Part shown: piece after piece, positions 34,901-45,555 of the stretch
Layout: every line of letters begins with the position of its first letter
How positions within the stretch are numbered: position 1 is the stretch's first letter
Assembly (NCBI GenBank): GCA_001599595.1
Contig: BCHH01000002.1
Span: forward strand, 2,493,451-2,557,450
Direction of reading: 5' to 3'
Length of the DNA stretch: 64,000 bases
Source of the DNA: Beverwykella pulmonaria
Taxonomy: Eukaryota > Ascomycota > Dothideomycetes > Pleosporales > Melanommataceae
The notes under the pieces: generated by a model
Database searches by the model: none
Seen by the model: only the letters and a program-made list of their open reading frames with translations
Told to the model about the DNA's origin: nothing
Made by a program: the position numbers and the translations under genes

Positions 34901-36643
34901 ATGTCTCACGCATCATTTCCGGTGTTACTCTTCTGGGTCATCCAGCAAGGGAATGCGATATCAACGGAAGGTCTACATGCCCGAAACGCAAGCAGCAATG
35001 ACCCACAAAAATATGAGCCACACTGGAGGGCGGGCCCCAAGGCCCGAGGAACCTTGAGCCTCGTTTTCACTTGCGTTATCACCTTGTTCCTCTGTGTCTG
35101 GACCACAGTTCACGTCAACATTGAGCCACCGGAAAATGAGTTTAACCCAACCATAGCCCGCTTCATTCCGATTAGGGCACTGAAGAAGAATAGAACCCTC
35201 TTGAAATTTCTTGCCAGGCGATCGATTCGCAAGTTGGGCTGGGGCTGCGTCGCTCTGATTTTCCCCGAGGGTGTTATGGCCATCGCCGCTTATGAGAGGA
35301 AGGTTGCCAGCCTCCTCCGCAAGACGGTAAACAGCATCATCGGCGACAACACACAAGTTGAGAAGTGGGATATGTTCCTCGCCTACTACGCCATCATGGG
35401 GGGCTTCGTAATCCAGAAGAAAGCCTATGACGATGTGAGCCCCCTGCTCAAAGATAGGGCTGAAAGTACTAGGGAGAAGGGTACAATACCGGATAACAAT
35501 TTGGAGATAACCAGTGTTCCTGAAATTGCGGGAGCACCCGCGAAATCCTTCGAACCTGCTTTGAAGGGCGCTAGTGACTCCATTACAGCACTCAACGGCG
35601 ATGAAGAGGCGCAAACCAGCGGACTTAAAGGGGTAGAAGATGACTTAGAGAACATCAACAAGCTTCTCACATTGACTCCCTACGGTGTCCTCCAATTGGC
35701 CAAGTGGCAATGGAAACAGCCTATATCGAAAGCCACATCTCCTATAGAGGCGACTGGCAATGAGGCCAACTTCATCACAATTACATCTGCCCAGGTCCAG
35801 GATAAAAGCAACGCAAACTCACTCACCAAGGTTCTCGTGGCCTGGCAAGCCCTCTGGATGATTGTCCAGGTCATTGGGCGGCGTGCCCAACAGCCAGATA
35901 TACCTATTACTCTGATCGAGCTCCACACTTGCCTACATGCATTCTGCGCCTTCGCAATGTATATCACATGGTGGAACAAACCTGTGGATGTCGAATTGCC
36001 AACGACGGTGAATCTTACTCCCGAGCAAATTATTTTTCTGAGAAAAGGGGAGTCAGACCAAGTAGATCCAACAGATCCTTGGAGCGAGGCAGGGGATGAG
36101 GGAATCGCGACTCGGTTCCATAAACCGTCCATCGAAGGTACATCTAGAGTTTTCCTAACGTCCCGCTCGGGCATCGGGAAGCTCATGTTCCAACGCCTCG
36201 TCGGGCACAGAAACATCCGGACGGAGTTTTTCTCAGCCATGAGCGACGCCTATATTCGTCTCTGGCGAGGTAAAAGGTCATTTTGGAAAGAATCATTGTA
36301 TATCTCTTTCGTTGGCCTAGTCTATGGAGGCGTCCATCTTGCAGCATGGAACAGTAGCTTCCCAACCCCTGCCGAGCGGATTCTCTGGCAAATCTCCTCC
36401 ACGATCACAGCAACAACCTGGTCCGGCTTCGTATTGTCGCTATGGCTAAGTGTATTTGTTGAGCGAAAGCAAGAGAGTAGGATCTTTAGTAAAGTGTGTG
36501 GAATTTTCCTTGGTCTTGGACTTTTCCCAGTTTTGTTGGTTAGGGTGTTTCTGTTGGTGGAGTCATTTGCCTCAATTCGTAGGCTTCCTCTCGGGTCCTA
36601 TGATCTTAATACTTGGTCGAATATATGGCCACATGTTGGGTAA
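34901..36643 (+). CDS. fungal multi-spanning membrane protein, unknown function
   Basis: Single uninterrupted ORF of 580 residues from ATG 34901. It begins with a hydrophobic leader (FPVLLFWVIQ), then RGTLSLVFTCVITLFLCVWT as the first clear membrane segment. A basic loop, GWGCVALIFPEGVMAIAAYE, a roughly 100-residue polar variable region, HTCLHAFCAFAMYITWWNKP, and at the C-terminus at least three more hydrophobic stretches follow. The combination of an R-G-T-x-S membrane start, an F-P-E segment followed by a charged W/E-rich loop, and a W-W-x-K/N-P motif is common in a large family of Pezizomycotina proteins without known function. No catalytic motif can be seen. It has no frame break, unlike many neighbours in the island. 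Confidence 0.75.
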   Translation: MSHASFPVLLFWVIQQGNAISTEGLHARNASSNDPQKYEPHWRAGPKARGTLSLVFTCVITLFLCVWTTVHVNIEPPENEFNPTIARFIPIRALKKNRTLLKFLARRSIRKLGWGCVALIFPEGVMAIAAYERKVASLLRKTVNSIIGDNTQVEKWDMFLAYYAIMGGFVIQKKAYDDVSPLLKDRAESTREKGTIPDNNLEITSVPEIAGAPAKSFEPALKGASDSITALNGDEEAQTSGLKGVEDDLENINKLLTLTPYGVLQLAKWQWKQPISKATSPIEATGNEANFITITSAQVQDKSNANSLTKVLVAWQALWMIVQVIGRRAQQPDIPITLIELHTCLHAFCAFAMYITWWNKPVDVELPTTVNLTPEQIIFLRKGESDQVDPTDPWSEAGDEGIATRFHKPSIEGTSRVFLTSRSGIGKLMFQRLVGHRNIRTEFFSAMSDAYIRLWRGKRSFWKESLYISFVGLVYGGVHLAAWNSSFPTPAERILWQISSTITATTWSGFVLSLWLSVFVERKQESRIFSKVCGIFLGLGLFPVLLVRVFLLVESFASIRRLPLGSYDLNTWSNIWPHVG

Positions 36644-38052
36644 CGAAAGGTTTAGGCAGATTGGTTTAATTGCGAGCTCGTGTTGTCGCTGTTGCCAATT
36701 GCACCCTTGGGAGCGATATGGGGTTGGAAAGAGACCGTGTTACTTGAAATTTTTGAAGATAGGTCCTTTATATGTCAATTTTCGTATTTTCCTTGATCTA
36801 CATTTGCGGGGTTTTAATGAAGGAGCAACTGAAGTAGTGGATCTATAGCTTGGGAGTTGGACCGGTTGCGGAAATAATTGGGTTTCTAATAACGAAGCAA
36901 TTTCTTATGAAGAGCTATCAAATCCATGTAGTGGATGTTATGCCGACTAAGCGTTTCAGCCGCCGCTTGATACGCATTCTTCCCTTTAAGGAATGGGCAT
37001 CAATCATAAAAACGCTGGCTGAGAGGCGACGGATCTTTTTCGCAAATCTTTGGACTCAAGTTATTGGGACCATAATAACTGCGCGTCAAATTACTAATAC
37101 GAGGGCGACGTAGTAAAGGGAAGCATTGGGCTATATGTACGTGTGAGTACCTGGCCTCGAAGATTTTCTGAAGAGTCCATTATTACCACAGGTATCCAAG
37201 ATCCGCATTCCGGAAAGGAGTCGCTCTTAAAATTATACATGGGCGTTTGGATAGCGTGGATAGCTGACCTAGGCGGAATCGGGCGGCATTAGGAAGTGAA
37301 GATGCAAGCAAAGATGCGGTGTGTTCTAATGTAGCCAGTGATGTGTTCAGCCCTTGACCTTGGCCGATGGCTCAAATTGTTCAAAGTCAGACACTGAGGA
37401 CGTTGAAACCACCATTATCCATCCTCCAAATTCGATATATTGATTCTTTTCTTGATGGAGGTAGTGATGAAGGTGGGTAGTTATCCGATGTCAAGCTAGG
37501 GATCATAGCATTCAAATTTATCAAAAGCTCTATTGTCGCAGGAGCGCCAGGCCACAGCGATCAGTCAGTGTCAGGAGAATACAAGGGGTTTGAGTCTGCT
37601 TCGTACGGCGATGATGCAGATAGGCAGCTCATGCGAAGAAATGAGGGTAGCGTAGATCTGTGTGGTCTCTCTCTTTCAAGAATATGCTCCTACCTGCTGC
37701 GGAAACGTGGACAAGAGGGCAATCAAGAAACTGGGGCGTTGTACTGCTTATAATCCTCTCCGGCGCCTGGGGGAGAGATGGGGCTATTACGGGTCCTATG
37801 TCACACCTTCCTGGTTAGCAGGAAGCACACAAGAAGTGTGTATAGAAAGATGAAGCATCGTAACACCGAGGTGACCGAGGTATGCCCTATCTCTTGTCAG
37901 GTAAGCCGTAAGGAAGGGTATAAGGAGCTTCATGGCTTGAGCAATCATTAGGCCGCCTAGCTTCCCCTGTAGGCTCTTCTACTACACAACTGTTTGCTAT
38001 ACTCCCTTTTCAGTATGTTTAGCAACGCTTCGACTAGCTTCATCTTATCTTA
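36644..38052. other. gene-poor stretch
   Basis: About 1.4 kb from the membrane gene to the nested transposons. Only ORFs under 135 codons occur. The first (36,450-36,848) overlaps the gene above in another frame and looks like a shadow. Nothing else can be recognised. Confidence 0.35.
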
Positions 38053-38162
38053 TTGTGGGGAAGTAAAGGTGTGAGATGAAAAATCATGGAGGGTAGAGGG
38101 CGACTCGCAGCCTAGCGATGTCCGAAGCAGCAATTCACTAAGGCAGAATGATCAAAAGGGTC

Positions 38163-38983
38163 CATCGTTTCCAATAGTCGGTTACTAGTAACTATTGTAT
38201 ACATTTGAAGCCGTAACTAAACGTCTTCGCCCGACCGACTGACTGATGGGGGGACAGGGGGGTACTATAACTGAGGGCTACTGTAACGGCTTACTACATA
38301 ATAGCTCTGTAACTAAAGGGTGTAGTTACTAGAGTAACTAGAGTTGTAAACCCCAAATTTTCGTCTATATCCTCAAATATCCCTCTAGCAAAGATGTGAG
38401 CTGTAAGCTTGTTTAGGTCCCGCACCTAATATCCTACCTGTAATGCAAGCAGGGGCTTGTTAGCGTAGTGTATATTGCCCTATTCCACTAGGAACTCAAC
38501 GCAGTTGTTCTGGCCCACTTTGCAGGGGAAGGTTTTCAAGAGCAACTTAGCTAGAGCCTTGGGCGTTAAGGGCGTTGGGCCCAACAAAACAATAGAGGAG
38601 GACATAGAGGGTGTCGGCGAGGTCGCCCTTGCCTTCTTGAGACGGCGGGACAACAGCGTTGGGTGATGAGGCGTACGATTCTAGGACGTCAAGAAGGACC
38701 TCATATTGAAGGGTCTTGGGCTGTGGCCAGGAGAGAGAGTTAAGTTTATTATGGAGATTTGACGAATCCGGCATCAAATCTCCACAGCTTATCACCGGCG
38801 CCCTTGGCAGGTCTCATCTCCAGCCGCAACACCAATAAAAAGTTTGTATAGGCCAGTTACTGCAGTAACTACAGCCTCATCCATCAGTCAGTTACGGAGG
38901 GGGGTCCCCTTACTGACCGACTGCACAGGAATCCGACTGTTAGTAACAGTAACTAACAGTCAGACCAACTATTGGGAACGATG
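38163..38983 (-). mobile_element. non-autonomous hAT-like element, copy A (821 bp)
   Basis: Perfect 8-bp target duplication aaagggtc at 38155-38162 and 38984-38991. Ends are inverted repeats beginning CATCGTT(T/C)CCAATAGT. Many GTTAC/GTAAC motifs lie in both subterminal zones. It lies in the opposite orientation to copy B at 49.6 kb and matches it along its length. An ORF in copy B is interrupted here by TAG codons. No transposase is encoded. Classification as hAT-like rests on the 8-bp duplication, the CA-starting ends and the absence of an ORF of its own for transposition. Confidence 0.88.
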
Positions 38984-38995
38984 AAAGGGTCTCGG

Positions 38996-41900
38996 CAGAG
39001 ATGTCAACAAACAAACAAACCAATATTTGAGGCGTAGATGTTGATTGATTGGCTTATTTTTTGGTGTTGTAGATTGTTTGTTTGAATTGACGAGACTATA
39101 GAGGCGATTTTTGGTTGATTGATTGCGAAATATTNAGAGTTTTGATTTTGAAAGGCTTCTTCTATAGCAATTCTGCAGGCGGCTCTTCCCACNACTGTAT
39201 TTCAAACTCCCTAGTGAGCTCATTGTCAGTGTACTTCGCCGCTGCGGTCGCGCTTGGTGTTGTAAATCCCGCGCGAGTCCACCGTTGCAAACACACCAAA
39301 GCAGCCAGTAACTGGACGCCTATTTTACGCCTTTGAGGCTCAAGTATATCACCAGCTCCTGAGAAAATGCGCTCACAATCAGAGCTGGAGGCGGGTATAG
39401 TCAACACGTCNATCGCCAATCGCGAAAGATTCGGGTACTTTGGCTTTAACGCCAACCAGTACTGTACAGCTGTAGTACCCTCCTTGTGCTGCTCAGCCGT
39501 CCACATAGGCTCTTTTAGCCAGCTACTGTACTCATCCTCTACCTCCACTGTGTGCTCGCCGTCCTCATCAAGTATGGCGTTGATAGCGTTGTCAAAGCTG
39601 CTCATAACGGGCATTGGCGGGGGCGTTGGTGTTGTTGCAGCAGCGACTGGTTTGTAGGTAGTCCAAATCTGCAGAAATTTTGCGTGCGCGGCGCTCAGTT
39701 GTGTGGGTTTGTTACGCCAGAAGCGCTTGAAGTATGTTTTATATCGCGGATGTAGTGCTGTTGCTGCGTAATAGGCGGGGATTTGGAGGATCTTGGTAAG
39801 GTAGTTGCTCACTTTTCGCCTCACAGCTCGCAGGTTGATAGGGATGTGATCTTTGGGCGCCTCAGATAGCTCGTAGTTGACTACTTTATATGGCTAAAGG
39901 CGCGCGTCTAGCTCAGTTATTACGCTCTCAAACACTAGGATAACCTCGTAGAGTGCGCCATAACAGCCACACTTGCTGCGGCCTTGGAGGCGATTAGTAG
40001 CAAACTTCAGTGGCTGAAGTAACGCCATGTACTCAGTAATCACCGCCCAGTCAGCCGCTGTAAGGCCGCCAGACCTCATCCACCTTGGGGCATCAGGAAG
40101 CTTGCTGTTCTTAAGTCGTGCCTGTTCATCAGCTTGTTTACTTTTGCTAATGTAGTACGTTGCGTATGCGTTGATAGCTTGTTGGAGCTCAACTCCGCGC
40201 TTAAAACACTCATAATAACTGTTCCAGCGTGTAACACATGGTTTTATTAGCTCACGGGTACTGCTGCTGCCTGTGGGCATGGTATTAACTACCTCACGTT
40301 GACAATCTTCAAAAATACTCCACTGCTTAGGTGTGTTGATATAGTTAATAATATCAAGAAACACGCCAAGCAGGCCATCTTTCCGCCACTCCTTCATGTA
40401 AAAATCCTCTATCTTTGTGTTCTCTAGGGCGTTACTGTACGCGTCTGCATCCCTCCCAAACATAATTGTTTAGCTAATAAGGTTGAGTATGTAGCAAGCG
40501 CAGCGGAGGCGGCAATTAGAGGCGGAGAAGTAGTACATTGCGGCAAGCTTGTTAACAGCAGTGTTGTTATTGTAAGCGTTATCAAGCACAAAGTAGCCAA
40601 GTTTGCTGCGATTAATGCTAAAGCTTTGCAGGATCTTAACCACAGCGTTAGCTATTGCCTCGCCAGTGTGAGCACCCACAAGCTGCAGCAGCGCAATAGG
40701 GAGATCAACTATCGCGCCTTTGCTGTTAGCGTAGTGAGCGACTACAGCAAAGAAGCTACGTTTGCCGCCTTTTGTCGTCCATCCATCAAAGCTTATATGT
40801 ACTTTGCTCTCAGCTTCAGCCAACGCGCACACTACCTAAGGCCGCAGCCAGCTGTACAGTCTCATAACAAACGCTAACACACTGTTGTAAGACCTCCACA
40901 GCGCCGCCTCCGCCTCTAGGTTAGCAAACCTAATCATCTTGCGAAAAGCTGGCGTCTCAAATTTGTGGAGTGGCCTGTTGTTGTCAATCAGCCAGAGCGC
41001 AGCTGCCTGCTGAAATCCTTGTACGTTGAAATTTCCTATCTCCTTGTACGCCTCTTGGCTGAGTGTGAGACCACTCTAGACTGCGTGGCGTAGTAACTGT
41101 TGGCCAGGTTTGCGGGGAGGTTTGCAGAAGATTGGACCATCTTTGCTAAGCCAATGGCCAGGTTTATTAAGCGCAAGATGCCCGTTGGCAGCAGTAGTTG
41201 ACTTTGTTACGCGGTGTACACCACCAGGCAGCCTGTGTGTATAGCAGTATTTGCACACAAAGTACAGCTTATTTGGGTAGTAAGTGCCCTCCTTCTAGAC
41301 GCGCCACCTGTGCCTAAAAATCCAGCTTGCGTTGCCTCGTGGAGTGCTTAATGGCGCCACATATCCCTTTAATCGCTTCCAATTGAGGCCTTCAAAGTCG
41401 CTGAAATCAAGACTCTCAGGGCCATCCTCTTCTACTGAAGCCTCCGTGGCAGCGCTGGAGAAAGCTAGCGGCTGTACAACAGAGTCCTCTGGCTTATCAA
41501 GCATTAACTGCGACTCCCAGGCTGGCTCATCAGCAGGCTGAGAGACCTGTGAGGCAACCAAAACAGGCAGTGGTGATGCCCGCCGATGGCGCTCCTCCAG
41601 CTGTTGTACGGGCTCACATAACGGCTCGGTAGCCTGTGTAGGCGGCTCTATAGGCGGTTCAATAGACGGTTCCGGCGTACTTTCTGGCGGCTCTATTGGA
41701 TGGGTTGGTTGGCTTCCATCGCCCTGCAGCGCCTTGAGCGTGGGTTTGCGCGTACGCTGTGCGCGCTTGAAAGGAGTATCGGCTTCTTCAGCAGCCTCAG
41801 GCTTGCGTTTTGCAGGTATGGAGGGCATAGATAAGTCAAAAAGTAAGCTGGGGACGCGAGAAAGTAAGTCGTGGTTGACGGGATGGCTAGCCGTTGACGC

Positions 41901-42181
41901 GTTCAGGTACACGAGAATCATACGAAAACAGTGCTTAGTAAGCAGGATTCAACACCAAGAATCCATCTTTGAGCTGCTATTGCAGCGTTCCCATTGGCCT
42001 CACCCAGGTATCCACCCCTCGCTTATTTGTCAATCAACACCAATATTTCTCAATATTCGGCTCATGATGTTGATTGGTTGATTGACGAAATTACAGCAAG
42101 CGACTTTTGATTGGTTGAATTGGTTGAACCAACCAAAATCAAACAACAATATTGACGAAGTGTTGGTTGTTGACAACTCTG
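38996..42181 (-). mobile_element. hAT-family DNA transposon, 3,186 bp
   Basis: Perfect 8-bp target duplication ggtctcgg at 38988-38995 and 42182-42189. Terminal inverted repeats are CAGAG(A/T)TGTCAACAA(A/C)CAA. The element encodes a near-complete hAT transposase on the minus strand. Its left duplication overlaps that of the neighbouring ~820-bp element by four bases, so both inserted at almost the same spot inside the MITE. Three ambiguous bases (n at 39135, 39193 and 39411) fall in its 3' part. Confidence 0.93.
39162..41921 (-). pseudogene. hAT transposase with five in-frame stops
   Basis: One reading frame on the minus strand runs from about 41921 to 39162 (roughly 900 codons) with no frameshift. 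It is interrupted by TAG at 41297-41295, TAG at 41078-41076, TAG at 40838-40836, TAA at 40472-40470 and TAG at 39896-39894. From the N-terminus: a Pro/Glu-rich leader, a BED-type zinc finger (CKYC, then NGHLALNKPGH), the first acidic site in HISFDGWTTKGG, a second in GYFVLDNAYNNN, the CVTRWNSYYE block, and the dimerisation domain with LTIPASSSDCERIFSGAGD. All stops are of the kind made by C-to-T or G-to-A changes, as expected of RIP. Start may be the ATG at 41921 or a later one before a basic nuclear-signal-like segment. Confidence 0.9.
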
Positions 42182-42273
42182 GGTCTCGGGTAACGCTTGC
42201 AAAGAAGTTGAGGTTTTGGCAGCAGACTGCTGCAATTTCGTTATATCTAGCTACCAAAGGAATGAAAGAGATG

Positions 42274-42705
42274 TTGCGCCGTAGCAAAGTGCTACTTTGC
42301 GCGAATATACCACTGGCATGGATGGAAGGCTTGGATGCATGGTGCAGGGAACAGGTCTTGGTCTCTTTGTCAGCTGCTTGCTTTGTCATCACTCAACGCG
42401 GTATATATATGGGGACCTGAACACGACACCCACACATGCATCGTACACACATGGACACCGATCGTATCAATCGATTGAACAACCGATCAGACACCACATC
42501 AACAAATGTTTCATTTGTTTTCCATTATTCCTTCATCTTTCATTTGGTTTGGTAGCTAGATACAACGAAATTGCAAACAGTCTACTGCCAAACCTCAACC
42601 TCCTCTTTCAGTGCATTGCTGCTTCGGACATCGCATGGCTGCGAGTCGCCCTCCTACCCCCGTGTGATAGATATTTCTATCACACACACCTTTCCTCCAC
42701 TGCAA
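42274..42705 (-). mobile_element. TA-type MITE, copy 4 (432 bp), inverted inside copy 3
   Basis: Reads inward from the left as TTGCGCCGTAGCAAAG (right-end TIR of copy 1 with one change) and ends in cctccactgcaa (left TIR inverted). All internal blocks of copy 1 are present in reverse order. It is flanked by TG on both sides rather than TA. Just inside its right edge is a perfect hairpin, gtgtgatag / ctatcacac with a six-base loop. It interrupts copy 3 exactly between two blocks that are contiguous in copy 2, so it inserted into copy 3. Confidence 0.85.
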
Positions 42706-42846
42706 TGTGTGATGAAAAATAGAAGAATGTTCATGGTCTCGTTAGAGTGAGGGTGGTGTGTCCATTCCGATGTTCGATATAGATGGAGGGGGGAGGTGTT
42801 CGGATGTCCATATATGTCGCGTCAAAATGATGACGAAGCAAGCAGT

Positions 42847-43823
42847 GGAGAAGCTCTACGAAAAGACAAAGCCGGACAACAAAGAATGCATAACAGTGTG
42901 GGTCAACCGAGATTCTCTAAAACTTAAGGGAGATTTCGACATGGGCTATGAATTTCTCGGCGATTGTGATAAATTTGGGTCAATTGTCTCGGTAGGGGAA
43001 TAGAATATATTTGAGTACGCTAGCTCTCTCTTTCGCTCGTGAGCTCCATGGCCATCCACAGCTCGTGTCTCATCCTCGGAACCATTTTGTTGTTGCCGGT
43101 GTGGTTGAACGCAGAGGGCGAAACAGAGGAAGCTGCAATTTGGTGAGTATGAGTAGACAATTGATATAAAGAACTCTCTAGTGTTGTGGAAGGTGAGCGA
43201 AGGCTGTAGTAGGATAGCTTCGGCAACATCTCGCCGTGCCACAATAGCAAGAATATGCATAATGAGTATTAGCGCTGTTAAGGCGACGAGACTGACATCA
43301 CTAAGGCTGGGTAGGGACATATAGGTGTAGACATTTTCGTGAGACTTGGCTCTGCCTTTCTTTTAGAGAAGCCAGAGTATCACTCACGTTCTTACCTGAG
43401 CGTTTCAACCTAAGCTCGCTCTTCGTATGGTTCTAGCGTGGGCAAGTGTTCTAATAATGAACAGAGCGCATTCGCGGCTTCGCATAATAGAATTAGCATA
43501 TGCTAAGCTGGCGGCTTGATTTAGGGCTGCTTGTTTGCCGTCAACGAGGAGCAAAGCGTGCGTTGATGAAATAGGAGTTGAGTGAAAGTAGGTAGAAAAT
43601 CAAATGCATGCAAAAGCATCCAAAATGGAAATGCCCGAGTTCTTCATTTTTATAACGATATAATTTGAATTATTGGCCGAGTGTAAGCAGGTCTGCTCTC
43701 CCATATTGGTAATATGTTTGCTACTCCCACCACAAGGAAAAGCCTTGACTATAATATTTCCTGTACCGTCAGAGCTTCTGCTAGAATAAAGCTTGCTCTA
43801 GAATCCTCATGTAGCCATACTCA
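42847..43823. other. spacer with two doubtful ORFs
   Basis: About 980 bases. A minus-strand ORF (43320-42946, 124 codons) has a hydrophobic start (VALTALILIMHILAIV) and an otherwise polar sequence; it could be a small membrane protein but has no recognised relatives. A plus-strand ORF ending at 43003 overlaps it. Neither is supported well enough to call a gene. Confidence 0.3.
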
Positions 43824-44810
43824 TCAGATAATCTCCTGGAACTTGACAATGTGTTCCTTAGTATCCACTTCCACTGCCTCTCGTGCCCATCGGTCAATCG
43901 TGCGGTCGAGTCTCTTTTTGGGTTGAGAGAGGAAAGTGCGCCAGAACCAGTGTACAGCCGCGCTGAATGTGAGAGCGCATGTTGCGCAGATAGCTAGCGG
44001 AGAGGCAAGAGCAAGACCTTCGTTTGGCTTGGTCAAGGATGGTAGGGCTATAACGGCTCCAGCCATTATCCCAATGAAGAGAAAGCGTCTCTGGAGTGGA
44101 TCCATCTGATTCGTGTCGTACTGAAGCGTAGCTAAGACTCCATATATCAGAGCTAGGAGCACGAAGAAGAATGTTAATAGATTTTGGAGATGTTCGAGAA
44201 GCGGCGTAAGAGATGATAGAAAGGGTGGAGAACCTGGTATCCAAGGAACCCGGCATGATTTCGAAGTGCCATGGCAGACTTCATAGTCCCGTACTATCGC
44301 ACAGCACACAAGCTGGCCCGTCGCAAGCAACGAGGTATGAAGAAGCCGTCGTGGACGGGGCCTTGGTAAGTAAATGATGCCGTAGATTGAGTCCAAGGTG
44401 GCGCTGATGGGGTCAGGCTCCTCCGTGGATAGTTGGGGCGTCCTCTGCAATAATCGAGATAGTTTCTTTCGACCAGAACCGTAGACGACCATGATAATAG
44501 GTGTAGTGGAACGTTGGGTGCGCTCACGATGCCTCGCAAGCCTGTAAAGAGGATCCGGCGCAGGTTGTTTCGCATCTGTGTTGCTATCATCTAAAGCGGA
44601 ATATGTTGACTCTACGGCCTCCAAGCGGTAACATTGTATTCCCGGCCCGCGAAATGGTAGATATGTTCGGTGATCTATCCCATTCTCGCCCACCAACGAT
44701 GTTCCATAGTCTGATACCCCTACGATGTCGACTGCGGGGCCATCCAGTGGGAATAATTCATCAAACGCGCATTTCTCGACTTCAGGCGGGCCATAGCAGA
44801 AAGCCTCCAT
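43824..44810 (-). CDS. hypothetical membrane protein
   Basis: Uninterrupted minus-strand ORF of 328 residues from ATG 44810. The first 150 residues are polar and mixed. About 160-290 contain hydrophobic segments (LLATGQLVCCAIV, LLTFFFVLLALIYGVLATL, FLFIGIMAGAVIAL and LAICATCALTFSAAVHWFW). The tail is basic and amphipathic (KKRLDRTIDRW) and then acidic. This suggests three or four membrane passes with a cytosolic tail. I do not recognise the family. It is head-to-head with the Est1-type gene, which also ends in membrane segments; any functional link is speculation. An upstream frame with a signal-like start lacks an ATG and a usable splice. Confidence 0.55.
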   Translation of the reverse strand: MEAFCYGPPEVEKCAFDELFPLDGPAVDIVGVSDYGTSLVGENGIDHRTYLPFRGPGIQCYRLEAVESTYSALDDSNTDAKQPAPDPLYRLARHRERTQRSTTPIIMVVYGSGRKKLSRLLQRTPQLSTEEPDPISATLDSIYGIIYLPRPRPRRLLHTSLLATGQLVCCAIVRDYEVCHGTSKSCRVPWIPGSPPFLSSLTPLLEHLQNLLTFFFVLLALIYGVLATLQYDTNQMDPLQRRFLFIGIMAGAVIALPSLTKPNEGLALASPLAICATCALTFSAAVHWFWRTFLSQPKKRLDRTIDRWAREAVEVDTKEHIVKFQEII

Positions 44811-45555
44811 ATTGTTTGGTGGAATAGGAGAGTGCGAGCGTCGGCGTCAACGGAGGTGATACAGGCACGGAGGAACGCTCACAAGCCCGTTGAGGGCTTG
44901 CTGGAGAGGTGGAGGTTGGCTTTGCAACAGAGCACGCGAAGCTGACTTTTGTCGTAGTCTTCGGCGCCGTGTAGTTCGGGTAGGTTGTCAAGAAAAAAAG
45001 AGTAAGGGAAGTAGAAAGAAGGAGACCAGAATGTAGCGTGTTGGTCCGCACAGCAGAGGAGGTTGCCGTGCGATGCCCACCCCGCTGGAGAGGTGGCAGT
45101 GCAAGAAGGCGGGGGTACGCGTCATCCTAGACCAACCCCGCGCTTGCGAACTTCATGGAGGTGCATAGCCACAGGTCTTGCCTGCTTCCACCCACGGCTG
45201 CCCTACTCACCTTTTGGTCGCTCCCCTTCACCCTCTTTTCTTTCCCGCCTCCGTTTTATCCTTGGGCCGTGATTCTCAATGTGGCCTTGACTCAACACCA
45301 CGGCTACACAACTATTTAGCACGCCTGGACCATCCAGATCCCAACCCCCACCACCGCATCTCGTCTCCTAGAACGTGTCAACAATCACCATACAATATCT
45401 TGCCTCCCACCATCGCATCCCGTCTCCTGGGCGGTGCCATCGCATTCCGTCCCCTATTACGCCATTGCACACCTAGCGGATATTCCTACAACTTGGAGCG
45501 GCGTCTACAACATTGATACAGTGCCTGTGGCCACCGCGTTTCCGCGGCTCTGAAA
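44811..45555. promoter_or_regulatory. divergent promoter region
   Basis: About 745 bases between two head-to-head genes. The right part is pyrimidine-rich (ccaccaccgcatctcgtctcc-like repeats, two near-identical 15-20 base units around 45,355 and 45,412), as often seen in fungal 5'-UTRs. No specific factor site can be named. Confidence 0.45.

Larger units (their letters stand above)
38053..42846 (+). mobile_element. TA-inserting MITE, copy 3, interrupted by three later elements
   Basis: The MITE sequence can be followed in four pieces: 38053-38162 (left end GTGGGGAAGTAAAGG after TA, then gggcgactcgcagcc), a few bases between inserts, 42190-42273 (gaggttttggcagcag and cgttatatctagctaccaaa), and 42706 to about 42846 (gatgaaaaatagaagaatgttc, then gatgacgaagcaagcag). 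The order matches copies 1 and 2 exactly. The interruptions are the ~820-bp hAT-like element, the 3.2-kb hAT element and an inverted copy of the same MITE. The right terminal repeat is missing, so the copy is truncated there. This identifies the region as a stack of nested insertions. Confidence 0.82.

Noticed and set aside
36850..37113. 87-codon plus-strand ORF after the membrane gene
   Set aside because: No hydrophobic continuation or splice signals linking it to the gene; no recognisable domain.
42297..42722. 141-codon ORF on the plus strand
   Set aside because: Lies within the non-coding MITE copy 4; the corresponding stretches in other copies are not open.
44782..45051. Signal-peptide-like frame upstream of the membrane gene
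   Set aside because: Starts only at GTG, and the one good donor in it (gtgagc) does not join the downstream frame in phase.
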